Shown one piece after another: positions 51,690 to 59,275 of a DNA stretch of 64,000 nucleotides (within the stretch, counting starts at the first letter, position 1; the number at the start of each line of letters is the position of its first letter). The notes beneath the pieces are model-generated. The model saw nothing but the letters and a program-made list of their open reading frames with translations. It was not told the origin of the DNA and did no database searches. The stretch covers positions 806,001 through 870,000 of the forward strand of contig NZ_CP159342.1 in NCBI RefSeq assembly GCF_040499845.1. Reading direction: 5' to 3'. Source of the stretch: Micromonospora sp. CCTCC AA 2012012. GTDB taxonomy: Bacteria > Actinomycetota > Actinomycetes > Mycobacteriales > Micromonosporaceae. The position numbers were made by a program, and so were the translations under genes.

Positions 51690-53302
51690 CCGCACCGCTC
51701 ACCCTCGACGCCGACGTGCTCGTCCTCGGCGGCGGACCGGCCGGCACCTGGGCCGCGCTGGGCGCCGCCGCAACCGGCGCGCGGGTGGTCCTCGCCGACA
51801 AGGGCTGGTGCGGCACCAGCGGCGCCGCCGCGGCGGGCGGCAACAACCTGTGGTACCTGCCGCCGACCGGGCCCGCCCGGGATCGCGCGGTGGGCCACCG
51901 GGAGGCGGCCGGCGGGCACCTCACCGACCGCCGGTGGATGTTCCGTGTGCTGGACGAGACCTGGCAGCGGGTGGCCGATCTCGCCGACTGGGGCTACCCG
52001 TTCCCCGTCGACGACACCGGCGTACAACGACGCGGCAGCCTGCAGGGCCCGGAATACCTGCGGCTGATGCGCCGCCGGGTCCGCCGCGCCGGCGTCCGGA
52101 TCCTCGACCACTGTCCCGCGCTGGAACTGGTCACCGACGGTGCCGGCCAGGTCGTCGGCGCGGCCGGGCGTAGCCGGCACGACGGGTGGCGCGAGTGGCG
52201 GACCAGCGCCGGGGCGGTCGTCCTCGCCACCGGAGGCTGCGCCTTCCTCTCCGGGGCGCTCGGCCTCAACGTCGACACCGGCGACGGTCACCTGATGGCC
52301 GCCGAAGTCGGTGCCCGACTGTCCGGCATGGAGTTCTCCGCCGCGTACGCGCTCGCGCCCGCGTTCGGCGCCCAGACCAAGGGCCTGATGATGCAGTTCG
52401 CCACCTACCTCGACGAGGACGACCGGGAGATCGACGTCGGCGACCCCCTGGCCGGGCGGGACGTGCTCGCCCGGCACGTGCTGGCCGGACGGCGCATCTC
52501 GGCCCGGCTGGACAGGGCGCCGGCGCAGTTGCGCGCCGCCGCCCGGCTGGCCCAACCCAACTACTTCCTGCCGCTGGACAAGGCCGGCATCGACCCGTTC
52601 ACCACCGCGTACCCGATCCGGTTCGTGCTGGAGGGCACCGTGCGCGGCACCGGCGGCCTGCACCTGGTCGACGACGACTGCGCGACCGGAGTGCCGGGGC
52701 TCTACGCCGCCGGCGACGCCGCCACCCGCGAGTTCGTCACCGGCGCCGTCAGCGGCGGCGGCAGCCACAACGCGGCCTGGGCGATCGCCTCCGGCAGTTG
52801 GGCCGGCGCGGCCGCCGGCCGCCACGCCCGGCGTCGCCGCCCATCCGGACGCGGACTCCCGGCCGGGCGAGCCGGCCTGCGGCCCACCGGCGCCGCGACC
52901 GCACGACACCCGGCGGACATCGTCCGAGCGGTGCAGGAACAGGTGATGCCACTGGACCGCAACTACTTCCGTACCGCGGAGGGACTGCAAGACGCGCTGT
53001 CGGTGCTGGACGGGCTCTGGTACGAGGCGTCGACGCACCTCGCCGGCGCCGGCCGTGACGCGCTCACCGCCCGGCAGGCCGCCGCCATGGTGGCGCACGC
53101 CCGGTGGATGTACCGGGCGGCGCTGGCCCGGCCGGAGTCGCGCGGCCTGCACCGGCGCGACGACCGCCCCGGCCGCGAACCCTGGTGGAGCCGCCGGCTG
53201 CTGGTGCACGGTCTCGACGAGGTACGCCTCACCGTGCTGCCCCCGTCGCCGTCGGCGGCTCCGGCCCGCCCGGGCCTGTCGTTGTCGGGAGGGCAGCGGT
53301 GA
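51686..53302 (+). CDS. FAD-binding oxidoreductase, AprA/fumarate-reductase flavoprotein type
   Basis: A 538-residue flavoprotein. The dinucleotide-binding motif is VLVLGGGPAGTWAALGAA near residues 11-28, followed by GTSGAAAAGGNNLWY as in the succinate dehydrogenase/fumarate reductase/APS reductase superfamily. The C-terminal FAD motif is GLYAAGDAA ... TGAVSGGGSHNAAWAIASG. GTG 51686 overlaps the stop of a 19-codon ORF; the ferredoxin gene overlaps its own stop. The paired two-cluster ferredoxin and sulfur-linked context make an AprAB-like complex the best model, although it could reduce another organosulfur intermediate. Canonical AprA is longer (about 600-660 residues), so function may differ. 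Confidence 0.85.
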   Translation: MTAPLTLDADVLVLGGGPAGTWAALGAAATGARVVLADKGWCGTSGAAAAGGNNLWYLPPTGPARDRAVGHREAAGGHLTDRRWMFRVLDETWQRVADLADWGYPFPVDDTGVQRRGSLQGPEYLRLMRRRVRRAGVRILDHCPALELVTDGAGQVVGAAGRSRHDGWREWRTSAGAVVLATGGCAFLSGALGLNVDTGDGHLMAAEVGARLSGMEFSAAYALAPAFGAQTKGLMMQFATYLDEDDREIDVGDPLAGRDVLARHVLAGRRISARLDRAPAQLRAAARLAQPNYFLPLDKAGIDPFTTAYPIRFVLEGTVRGTGGLHLVDDDCATGVPGLYAAGDAATREFVTGAVSGGGSHNAAWAIASGSWAGAAAGRHARRRRPSGRGLPAGRAGLRPTGAATARHPADIVRAVQEQVMPLDRNYFRTAEGLQDALSVLDGLWYEASTHLAGAGRDALTARQAAAMVAHARWMYRAALARPESRGLHRRDDRPGREPWWSRRLLVHGLDEVRLTVLPPSPSAAPARPGLSLSGGQR

Positions 53303-53655
53303 TCGAGGTGCTCAGCCGCGACCGGTGTGTCCGGTGCGACGTCTGCATCCGGGTCTGCCCGATGGACGTGTTCGGCGTCGGTGCCGACGGGGTTCCGGTG
53401 ATCGCCCGCCAGTCCGACTGCCAGACCTGTTTCCTGTGCGAGGCGTACTGCCCGGCGGACGCGCTCTACGTCGCGCCGTTCGCCGGCCCGGCGCCCGAGG
53501 GGTCCGGGTGGACGGACGAAGCGGCGTTGGTGCGGGCCGGTGCGTTCGGGGCGTACCGGCGGCAGATCGGGTGGGGCCCCGACCGTACGCCGGGCAGCGC
53601 TCAGGACACCAACCATCTCTTCACCGCCCGGATCAACCCGCCGGAAAGGCGATGA
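53299..53655 (+). CDS. 2[4Fe-4S] ferredoxin, AprB-like partner
   Basis: A 118-residue iron-sulfur protein. Cys 10, 13, 16 and 20 (CVRCDVCIRVCP) and Cys 41, 44, 47 and 51 (CQTCFLCEAYCP) bind two [4Fe-4S] clusters. The C-terminal 60-residue extension (GWTDEAALVRAGAFGAYRRQIGWG) has no clusters and may wrap the flavoprotein, as AprB tails do. GTG 53299 overlaps the flavoprotein stop (GTGA), so the two are made together. It carries electrons to or from the flavin. Confidence 0.92.
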   Translation: MIEVLSRDRCVRCDVCIRVCPMDVFGVGADGVPVIARQSDCQTCFLCEAYCPADALYVAPFAGPAPEGSGWTDEAALVRAGAFGAYRRQIGWGPDRTPGSAQDTNHLFTARINPPERR

Positions 53656-53660
53656 CGCTC

Positions 53661-53689
53661 TTGAAATCCTACTTAGTTGGTAGGAAAAT
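53661..53689 (+). promoter_or_regulatory. Promoter with 17-bp dyad site D as its spacer
   Basis: A -35-like TTGAAA (53661-53666) and a -10-like GAAAAT (53684-53689) are 17 nt apart, and the dyad CCTAC-TTAGTTG-GTAGG (53668-53684) fills that spacer almost exactly. The -10 ends 7 nt before the leader-peptide ATG 53697, so the transcript is probably leaderless. A factor on the dyad would block RNA polymerase. Confidence 0.65.
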
Positions 53690-53696
53690 CAGCGGC

Positions 53697-53780
53697 ATGT
53701 CGGGCGAGCCGCTGCTCACCTCCCGCCGGGTCGTCGACCTGATGCGGGTCGCCTCGCAGCTCTGTTGCGGGCCGCGCTGA
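53697..53780 (+). CDS. Cysteine-containing leader peptide (27 residues) of the DUF1684-flavin reductase unit
   Basis: Encodes MSGEPLLTSRRVVDLMRVAS then QLCCGPR. It matches the L-x-T-x-R-x-x-V-D-[FL]-x-R-V-x-S pattern of the other two leaders and has a Cys-Cys pair near its end. It starts right after the promoter with dyad site D. It is expected to stall under cysteine starvation and release expression downstream. Confidence 0.8.
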   Translation: MSGEPLLTSRRVVDLMRVASQLCCGPR

Positions 53781-53871
53781 CCATCCCTGCCGCGCACCCA
53801 CCCGTCGCCTCCCCGTCTGCCTGCGGCCCCTGGCCGCCCAGGGCGGGGACGACCACCCCCCGAGGAACCCC

Positions 53872-53937
53872 ATGAGCACCGAACCGTCACCCACGGCCGG
53901 CGCGGCTTCGCCGTCCGGGCAGGGAGGACCCGAATGA
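53872..53937 (+). CDS. 21-residue short ORF coupled to the DUF1684 gene
   Basis: ATG 53872, with GAGGAA upstream, encodes MSTEPSPTAGAASPSGQGGP plus Glu and ends in an ATGA overlap with the DUF1684 gene. It repeats the arrangement seen before the flavoprotein gene. GGGAGGA, the ribosome site of the DUF1684 gene, lies inside this ORF. Confidence 0.5.
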   Translation: MSTEPSPTAGAASPSGQGGPE

Positions 53938-54752
53938 CCACCGACACCGACTCCTTCGTCCGGCAGTGGCGGGACTGGCACGACCGACACGAGGAGGCTC
54001 GGGCCGACCCGCAGGGCTTCCTCGCCGTCACCGGGCTGCACTGGCTCGGCCCCGCACCACAGCGGTTCCCCGACGCCCCCGGCGCGTGGCACACCGACGT
54101 CGACGGCGTGGTCGTCACGCTCGCCCCAGGGGAGGAGATCACCGTCGACGGGCGGCGGGTGACCGGCCGGCACGCGTTCGGGCCGATCGCCGAGCGCGCC
54201 TCCGTCGTGGTCGGCGTCGACGGCGGTCTGGTGGAGGTCGCCCGTCGAGGTGGACACGACATCCTGCGACCTCGCCGCCCCGATCACCCGTTGCGCACCG
54301 CCTACCGCGGCACCCCGACCTACCCGCCGACGTCGCGGTGGGTGCTCACCGGCCGGTACGTCCCCTTCGACGCGCCCCGAGCCACCACCGTGGGCGCCGC
54401 CGTCGAGGGACTCGAGCACGTCTACGACGCACCCGGCCGCATCGAGTTCGAGGTCGACGGGCTGCCGGTGAGCCTCACCGCCTTCGGCGGCGCGACACCG
54501 GGTGCGCTGTCGGTACTGTTCACCGACACCACCGCCGGAGTGACCACCTACCCGGCGGTCCGCTCCCTCGCCGTGGAAGCACCCGACGAGCAGGGTCGGG
54601 TGCGGCTCGACTTCAACCGGGCCTGCAACCTGCCCTGCGCCTACACCGACTTCGCGACCTGCCCGCTGCCGCCCGCCGAGAACCGGTTGCCGGTGGCCGT
54701 CGAGGCCGGCGAGAAGATCCCGTACGAGCGGCTCGCGGCCGTCCGGCCGTAG
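53934..54752 (+). CDS. DUF1684-domain protein
   Basis: A 272-residue cytosolic protein of the DUF1684 family, function unknown. Characteristic segments are WRDWHDRHEEARADPQGFLAVTGLHWLGP at the N-terminus, GRIEFEVDG in the middle and DFNRACNLPCAYTDFATCPLPPAENRLPVAVEAGEK at the C-terminus; the last contains three Cys and the conserved PPxN. Start ATG 53934 has GGGAGGA about 6 nt upstream and overlaps a short ORF. The flavin reductase gene follows 32 nt after it, so both share a transcript. Its presence in a sulfur-linked operon is a hint to function only. Confidence 0.92.
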   Translation: MTTDTDSFVRQWRDWHDRHEEARADPQGFLAVTGLHWLGPAPQRFPDAPGAWHTDVDGVVVTLAPGEEITVDGRRVTGRHAFGPIAERASVVVGVDGGLVEVARRGGHDILRPRRPDHPLRTAYRGTPTYPPTSRWVLTGRYVPFDAPRATTVGAAVEGLEHVYDAPGRIEFEVDGLPVSLTAFGGATPGALSVLFTDTTAGVTTYPAVRSLAVEAPDEQGRVRLDFNRACNLPCAYTDFATCPLPPAENRLPVAVEAGEKIPYERLAAVRP

Positions 54753-54784
54753 CCTGCGCTCCGCTGCCCTCGGGGAGGACCGCC

Positions 54785-55315
54785 ATGACCCAGCCCGCCG
54801 ACAGTTCCTCACCGGCCGACGCCGACGCCCTGCGGACGTTGCTGCGCCACCAGGCCAGCACCGTCACCGTGGTCACCGCGCCCGGCGCGCCGGCGGTCGG
54901 CTTCACCGCCACGTCGTTCACCTCGGTGTCGCTGGAGCCACCGATCGTCTCGTTCTGCCTGAACCTCGGCTCGTCGAGCTGGCCCACCGTGTCCCGCAGC
55001 CGGTACGTGGGGGTGCACCTGCTCGCCCGCCAGCAGCAGGAGCTGGCCCGGACGTTCGCGACCAGCGGGATCGACCGGTTCGCCGCGCCGACCCGATGGC
55101 GGACCGGCCCCGAGCAGGTGCCTCTGCTGGAGGACACTCTGGCCTTCCTGCTGTGTCGGGTGGTCGACCGGGTCACCGTCGGCGACCATGCCATCGTCCT
55201 CGCCGAGCCGGAGCTGCTGCGGCACGCCGACGTCGGCTCGCCGCTGCTCTACCACCGGGGCCGGTACGCGGGCCTGGCCGAGCACGTCGAGCCACCCGCC
55301 CGGCGCGCGGCCTGA
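54785..55315 (+). CDS. Flavin reductase (FMN-reductase-like domain)
   Basis: A 176-residue NAD(P)H:flavin oxidoreductase that supplies reduced FMN to the luciferase-family monooxygenases of the cluster. Typical stretches are RHQASTVTVVTAPGAPAVGFTATSFTSVSLEPPIVSFCLN, VGVHLLARQQQELARTFA, and the C-terminal HAIVLAEPELLRHADVGSPLLYHRGRYAGL. ATG 54785 follows GGGAGGA. The split-barrel fold and length agree with the two-component monooxygenase reductases. The cofactor preference (NADH or NADPH) is not evident. Confidence 0.93.
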   Translation: MTQPADSSSPADADALRTLLRHQASTVTVVTAPGAPAVGFTATSFTSVSLEPPIVSFCLNLGSSSWPTVSRSRYVGVHLLARQQQELARTFATSGIDRFAAPTRWRTGPEQVPLLEDTLAFLLCRVVDRVTVGDHAIVLAEPELLRHADVGSPLLYHRGRYAGLAEHVEPPARRAA

Positions 55316-55438
55316 CCGGTTGCCGCCGTGGTCGTGGACCGTCCTTCCGCGACCACGGCGGCCGCGTGGCGCCGGTCCGGCACCGCCCGGCGCCCGTCAG
55401 ATCGTGGTCGGCGTCGCCGCCGCCACCCGGTCATAAGA

Positions 55439-55455
55439 CCCACAAACTCTATAGG
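55439..55455. promoter_or_regulatory. 17-bp dyad site B (before import operon 2)
   Basis: CCCAC-AAACTCT-ATAGG, closest in sequence to site A. It is AT-rich, followed by TCTAGT (55456-55461) as a possible -10 and TATTAG nearby. It lies 104 bp before the leader-peptide ATG at 55559. Confidence 0.65.
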
Positions 55456-55558
55456 TCTAGTAGGTATTAGGTCAACGATGTGGAGGCCCGGCGTGCGAAA
55501 GACGACAGCCGTCGGCGTATTCGTTGACATCACCGCGGCCGACGGGTGGACTCGGTCC

Positions 55559-55636
55559 ATGTCCAGCGAGCTGCGGTTGACCACCCGCGGCCACATCGAC
55601 TTCGGTCGGGTGTGGTCCAGCTCCTGTATGCGCTGA
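55559..55636 (+). CDS. Cysteine-containing leader peptide (25 residues) of import operon 2
   Basis: Encodes MSSELRLTTRGHIDFGRVWS then SSCMR. It fits the shared leader pattern (L-R-L-T-x-R-x-H-I-D-F-x-R-V-x-S) and has one Cys near the stop. The frame is also open from ATG 55478, which would add 27 residues; the shorter form matches the family. It is followed by 162 nt of leader before the binding-protein gene. Confidence 0.78.
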   Translation: MSSELRLTTRGHIDFGRVWSSSCMR

Positions 55637-55798
55637 CCGGCACCCACACCCGCTGCGCCGTACCGGCCCACCGAGGTGGGGCTCACCGTCGAGCCGACCG
55701 CCATCCCCCGCACCGAGCGCCTCTGACCGACCCGCGCCACCGGCCCGGGCGGGGCCTCGGCGTACCCCCTTCCGCCTGTCTGGACAGGAGACCCCCTC

Positions 55799-57442
55799 AT
55801 GCCCGCGCACCGCCTGCGCTCCCTGACCGCCGTCGCCCTCACCGCCCTGCTCACCGCCACCGCCGGCTGCTCCACCCGCAGTGCTCCCGCCGCCGAGGCG
55901 GCCGGCCAACCCCGCTCCGGGGGCTCGCTCACCTGGGCCGTCGAGACCGAACCGATCACCCTCAACCCGCACCAGTACGCCCAGGCGAAGGCCCGCCTGC
56001 TGGTCTGGAACACGTTCGAGTCGCTGCTCACCTACGACAAGCAGGGAAAGCTGGCGCCCTGGCTGGCCACCGGCTGGCAGGCCGCGCCGGACGGCCGTTC
56101 CTACACCCTCACCCTGCGGGACAAGGTCACCTTCTCCGACGGCACCCCGTTCGACGCGACCGCCGTCAAGGCCAACATCGACAAGCTCCGCGAGCCCGGG
56201 TACGCCCCGGCGGTCGCCGCCGTGCAGCTACGCAACCTCGCCACCGTGCAGGTGCTCGACCCGCGTACGGTCCGACTCACCCTCACCCGCCCCGACGTGC
56301 TCATCCTCGACTTCCTGGCCTCCCCGCAGGGCGCGCAGGTCTCCCCGAGGTCGCTGCGCGAGGCGAAGAACCTCAAGGCCGGTGGGGTGGACCTCGCCGG
56401 CACCGGCCCGTTCGTCCTGGACCGCTACGTGCCCGGCCAGGAACTGCACTACAAGCGCAACCCCGCCTACGACTGGGCGCCGCCCACCGCCACCCACACC
56501 GGACCCGCCCACCTCGACGGCATCACCTACCGGTTTCTCAAGGAGTCCGCCGTGCGCGTCGGTGCCCTCACCTCCGGCCAGGTCCAACTCGTCGAGGGTG
56601 TGCCGGCCACCGACCAGCCCCTGGTCACCGGCAACCCGAAGCTGCGGCTAAGCCGGCAGCTCAACTCCGGATCGGCGTACTCATACTACTTCAACACCTC
56701 CCACGCCCCCTTCGACGACCTGCGGGTACGCCAGGCCTTCCGGGAGGCCGTCGACGTCGACACCGTGCTCAGGTCCGTCTACCGGGACACCGCCACCCGC
56801 GCGTGGAGTGTCGTCAGCCCGTCCAGCCCGCTGTACGACAAGCGCCTCGAGGGCGGCTACGGCGGCGACGCCGCCAAGGCCAACGCCCTGCTCGACCAGG
56901 CCGGCTGGACCGGGCGCGACCCCGAGGGCTACCGGGTCAAGGACGGTAAGCGGCTCGCCGTCCGGCTGGTGCAGGCCGCCCCGTTCGTCCGGGACCGCCG
57001 CGACGTCCTCGCCCAGGCCGTGCAGGCCGCCGTCAAGCAGAGCGCCGGCATCGACCTCAAGATCTCGCTGGTCGACCAGGGCACCGCCCAGCAGGCCTTC
57101 GACACCAACCAGTACGAGGTCTTCGACAACTCCCGCGCCGACACCGACGCCGGCGCCGCCCTGAACCTGCTGCTGCACAGCAAGGGCGGCATCAACCGGA
57201 CCAAGGTCGACGACCCGCGTGTCGACCAGCTCTTGGACGCCGGCCAGGCCACCGCCGACCCGACCAGGCGGGCCGCGATCTACGCCGAGCTGCAACAGCG
57301 CGTCGTCGCCGACCAGGCCCTGCTGCTGCCCCTCTACGCCCCCGCCGACCAGATCGCCGCCAGCACCACCGTCGGCGGGGTCCGCTTCGAACCCACGGCC
57401 GGGGTCCCCGCCAGCGCCTACGACCTGTGGATCGGCAACTGA
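55799..57442 (+). CDS. ABC importer substrate-binding lipoprotein (family 5), system 2
   Basis: A 547-residue solute-binding lipoprotein with signal peptide MPAHRLRSLTAVALTALLTA and lipobox TAGC. The family 5 block is APWLATGWQAAPDGRSYTLTLRDKVTFSDGTPFDATAVKANIDK. ATG 55799 has CAGGAGA upstream. It heads a plus-strand operon of binding protein, two permeases, a fused ATPase, two LLM monooxygenases and a GNAT protein. It differs in sequence from the system 1 binding protein, so the two systems probably carry different substrates. Confidence 0.94.
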   Translation: MPAHRLRSLTAVALTALLTATAGCSTRSAPAAEAAGQPRSGGSLTWAVETEPITLNPHQYAQAKARLLVWNTFESLLTYDKQGKLAPWLATGWQAAPDGRSYTLTLRDKVTFSDGTPFDATAVKANIDKLREPGYAPAVAAVQLRNLATVQVLDPRTVRLTLTRPDVLILDFLASPQGAQVSPRSLREAKNLKAGGVDLAGTGPFVLDRYVPGQELHYKRNPAYDWAPPTATHTGPAHLDGITYRFLKESAVRVGALTSGQVQLVEGVPATDQPLVTGNPKLRLSRQLNSGSAYSYYFNTSHAPFDDLRVRQAFREAVDVDTVLRSVYRDTATRAWSVVSPSSPLYDKRLEGGYGGDAAKANALLDQAGWTGRDPEGYRVKDGKRLAVRLVQAAPFVRDRRDVLAQAVQAAVKQSAGIDLKISLVDQGTAQQAFDTNQYEVFDNSRADTDAGAALNLLLHSKGGINRTKVDDPRVDQLLDAGQATADPTRRAAIYAELQQRVVADQALLLPLYAPADQIAASTTVGGVRFEPTAGVPASAYDLWIGN

Positions 57443-57443
57443 C

Positions 57444-58379
57444 ATGAGCCGACCACGCCTACGCGCCGTGACCCGCCGGATCGGCACCGGACTCGTCGTC
57501 CTCTGGGCCGCGTCCACCGCCGCCTACCTCGCGCTGCTGGCCGCGCCCGGCGACACCGTCGACGCCATCGTCGGCGACGGCGCCGACACCCCGCAGATCC
57601 GCGCCGAGATCACCGCCGAGTGGGGCCTGGACCGCCCCCCGCTCGTGCAGTACCTCGACTACCTGCGCCGCCTCGCCGAAGGCGACCTGGGCCGCTCCTA
57701 CCTGCTGCACCGTCCCGTGGCAGAGGTGATCGGCGAGCAGCTCGCCCCCACCCTCACCCTCGCCGCGGCGGCCGCCGGGCTCGGCGTGCTGCTGGCCCTC
57801 GCACTCGCCACCGCGACCGCCGGAGACCGCCGGCCCTGGCTGCGGCGGGCCAGCTCCGGCACCGAACTGCTGCTGGTCTCCACGCCGACGTTCCTCATCG
57901 GCATCGTTCTGCTCACCGTCTTCTCGTTCCGGCTCGGCCTCTTCCCGGTCGCCGGCGACCAGGGCCTCGCGGCCCTGGTGCTCCCCGCGATCACCCTCGC
58001 CCTGCCCATCGCCGGACTGCTCGCCCAGGTGCTGCGCGACGCGCTCGACCGGGCCCTGGACGAACCGTTCGTGCTCACCGCCCGCTCGCGCGGGCTGCGG
58101 GAGCGGGCCGTGCTGCTGCGGCACGCCCTGCGCCACGCCCTGCTGCCCGCCGTCACCCTCGCCGGCTGGCTCTTCGGCATCCTGCTCGGCGGGGCCGTCA
58201 TCGTCGAGCAGGTCTTCGGCCGGCCCGGCCTCGGCCAGGTCACGCTGGCCGCCGTGACCGGCAAGGACATACCGACCGTGCTGGCCGTGGTGACCCTCTC
58301 CGCCGCCGTCTACGTGGTGGTCAACACCGCCGCCGACCTGGCGTACCTGCTCATCGACCCGCGACTGCGCAGGAGCTGA
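57444..58379 (+). CDS. ABC importer permease (DppB type), system 2
   Basis: A 311-residue permease with six helices. The EAA loop is DEPFVLTARSRGLRERAVLLRHALRHALLPAV and the C-terminus LAYLLIDPRLRRS is the family's usual ending. ATG 57444 is one base after the binding-protein stop. Unlike the system 1 DppB, it lacks the Cys-rich loop after TM1. Together with the DppC-type permease it forms the membrane channel. Confidence 0.94.
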   Translation: MSRPRLRAVTRRIGTGLVVLWAASTAAYLALLAAPGDTVDAIVGDGADTPQIRAEITAEWGLDRPPLVQYLDYLRRLAEGDLGRSYLLHRPVAEVIGEQLAPTLTLAAAAAGLGVLLALALATATAGDRRPWLRRASSGTELLLVSTPTFLIGIVLLTVFSFRLGLFPVAGDQGLAALVLPAITLALPIAGLLAQVLRDALDRALDEPFVLTARSRGLRERAVLLRHALRHALLPAVTLAGWLFGILLGGAVIVEQVFGRPGLGQVTLAAVTGKDIPTVLAVVTLSAAVYVVVNTAADLAYLLIDPRLRRS

Positions 58380-58381
58380 CG

Positions 58382-59275
58382 ATGACCGTGACCCTCGCCG
58401 GCGCACCCGCCGGCACCACCGCATCCCTCGACGGTGAGGCCGACCGACAGGTCGTCCGCCCGTGGCGGCGACTCCGCCCGGCCCCTGTGGCCGCCGGGGC
58501 GTACCTGCTCCTGCTGCTCGTCGCCGCCGTCCGGCCACGGCTGCTCGCCCCCGGTGACCCCCTCGCCGCCGACCCGCTCACCGTGCTCGCCCCGCCCGGT
58601 GCGACGCACTGGTTCGGCACCGACCACCTCGGCCGCGATGTGTGGACCCGGGTGGTGCACGGCGCCGGGCACTCGCTCACCATCGGCGTCGCCGCCACCG
58701 CCATCGCGGTCACCGTGGGCGTGCTGCTCGGCCTGCTCGCCGGCCTCGCGCACCGGATCGCCGACGAGACGCTCAGCCGCGCCTTCGACGCGCTGTCCGC
58801 GTTCCCCATGCTGCTACTGGCGCTGCTGTTCATCGCCATCGCCGGCCCCGGCACCACCAGCCTGATCGTCGCCATCGGCGTCGCCACCCTGCCCCACCAC
58901 GCCCGGGTGGTCCGCGCACAGACCCTGCTCGTCCGCCGCGCCGGGTACGTCGAGCACGCCGTCACCTTCGGCCTGACCCGGACCCGGCTGGTGGCCCGCC
59001 ACGTCCTGCCCAACGTGCTCGGCCCGATCCCGGTGCTCGCCGTGATCGGGCTCGGCGAGGCGGTGCTCGCCGCCTCCGGACTCAGCTTCCTCGGCATGGG
59101 ACCCCAACCACCGTCACCCGAGTGGGGGGCGATGCTCTCCGAGGGCCGCAACTACCTGCAGGTGGGCTGGTGGATCAGCATCCTGCCGGGTGTCGCGATC
59201 ACCCTCACCGTGGTGGCGCTGACCGTCCTCGGCCGGCACTGGCAGGCCCGCTTCGACGGGCGGCAGCCCCGATGA
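58382..59275 (+). CDS. ABC importer permease (DppC type), system 2
   Basis: A 297-residue permease with five to six helices. Family blocks are HWFGTDHLGRDVWTRVVHGAGHSL near the N-terminus, an EAA-like LVRRAGYVEHAVTFGLTRTRLVARHVLPNVLGP loop, and SGLSFLGMGPQPPSPEWGAML. ATG 58382 lies 2 nt after the previous stop, with AGGAGC upstream inside the preceding gene. It overlaps the ATPase gene by 4 nt (ATGA). Confidence 0.94.
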   Translation: MTVTLAGAPAGTTASLDGEADRQVVRPWRRLRPAPVAAGAYLLLLLVAAVRPRLLAPGDPLAADPLTVLAPPGATHWFGTDHLGRDVWTRVVHGAGHSLTIGVAATAIAVTVGVLLGLLAGLAHRIADETLSRAFDALSAFPMLLLALLFIAIAGPGTTSLIVAIGVATLPHHARVVRAQTLLVRRAGYVEHAVTFGLTRTRLVARHVLPNVLGPIPVLAVIGLGEAVLAASGLSFLGMGPQPPSPEWGAMLSEGRNYLQVGWWISILPGVAITLTVVALTVLGRHWQARFDGRQPR

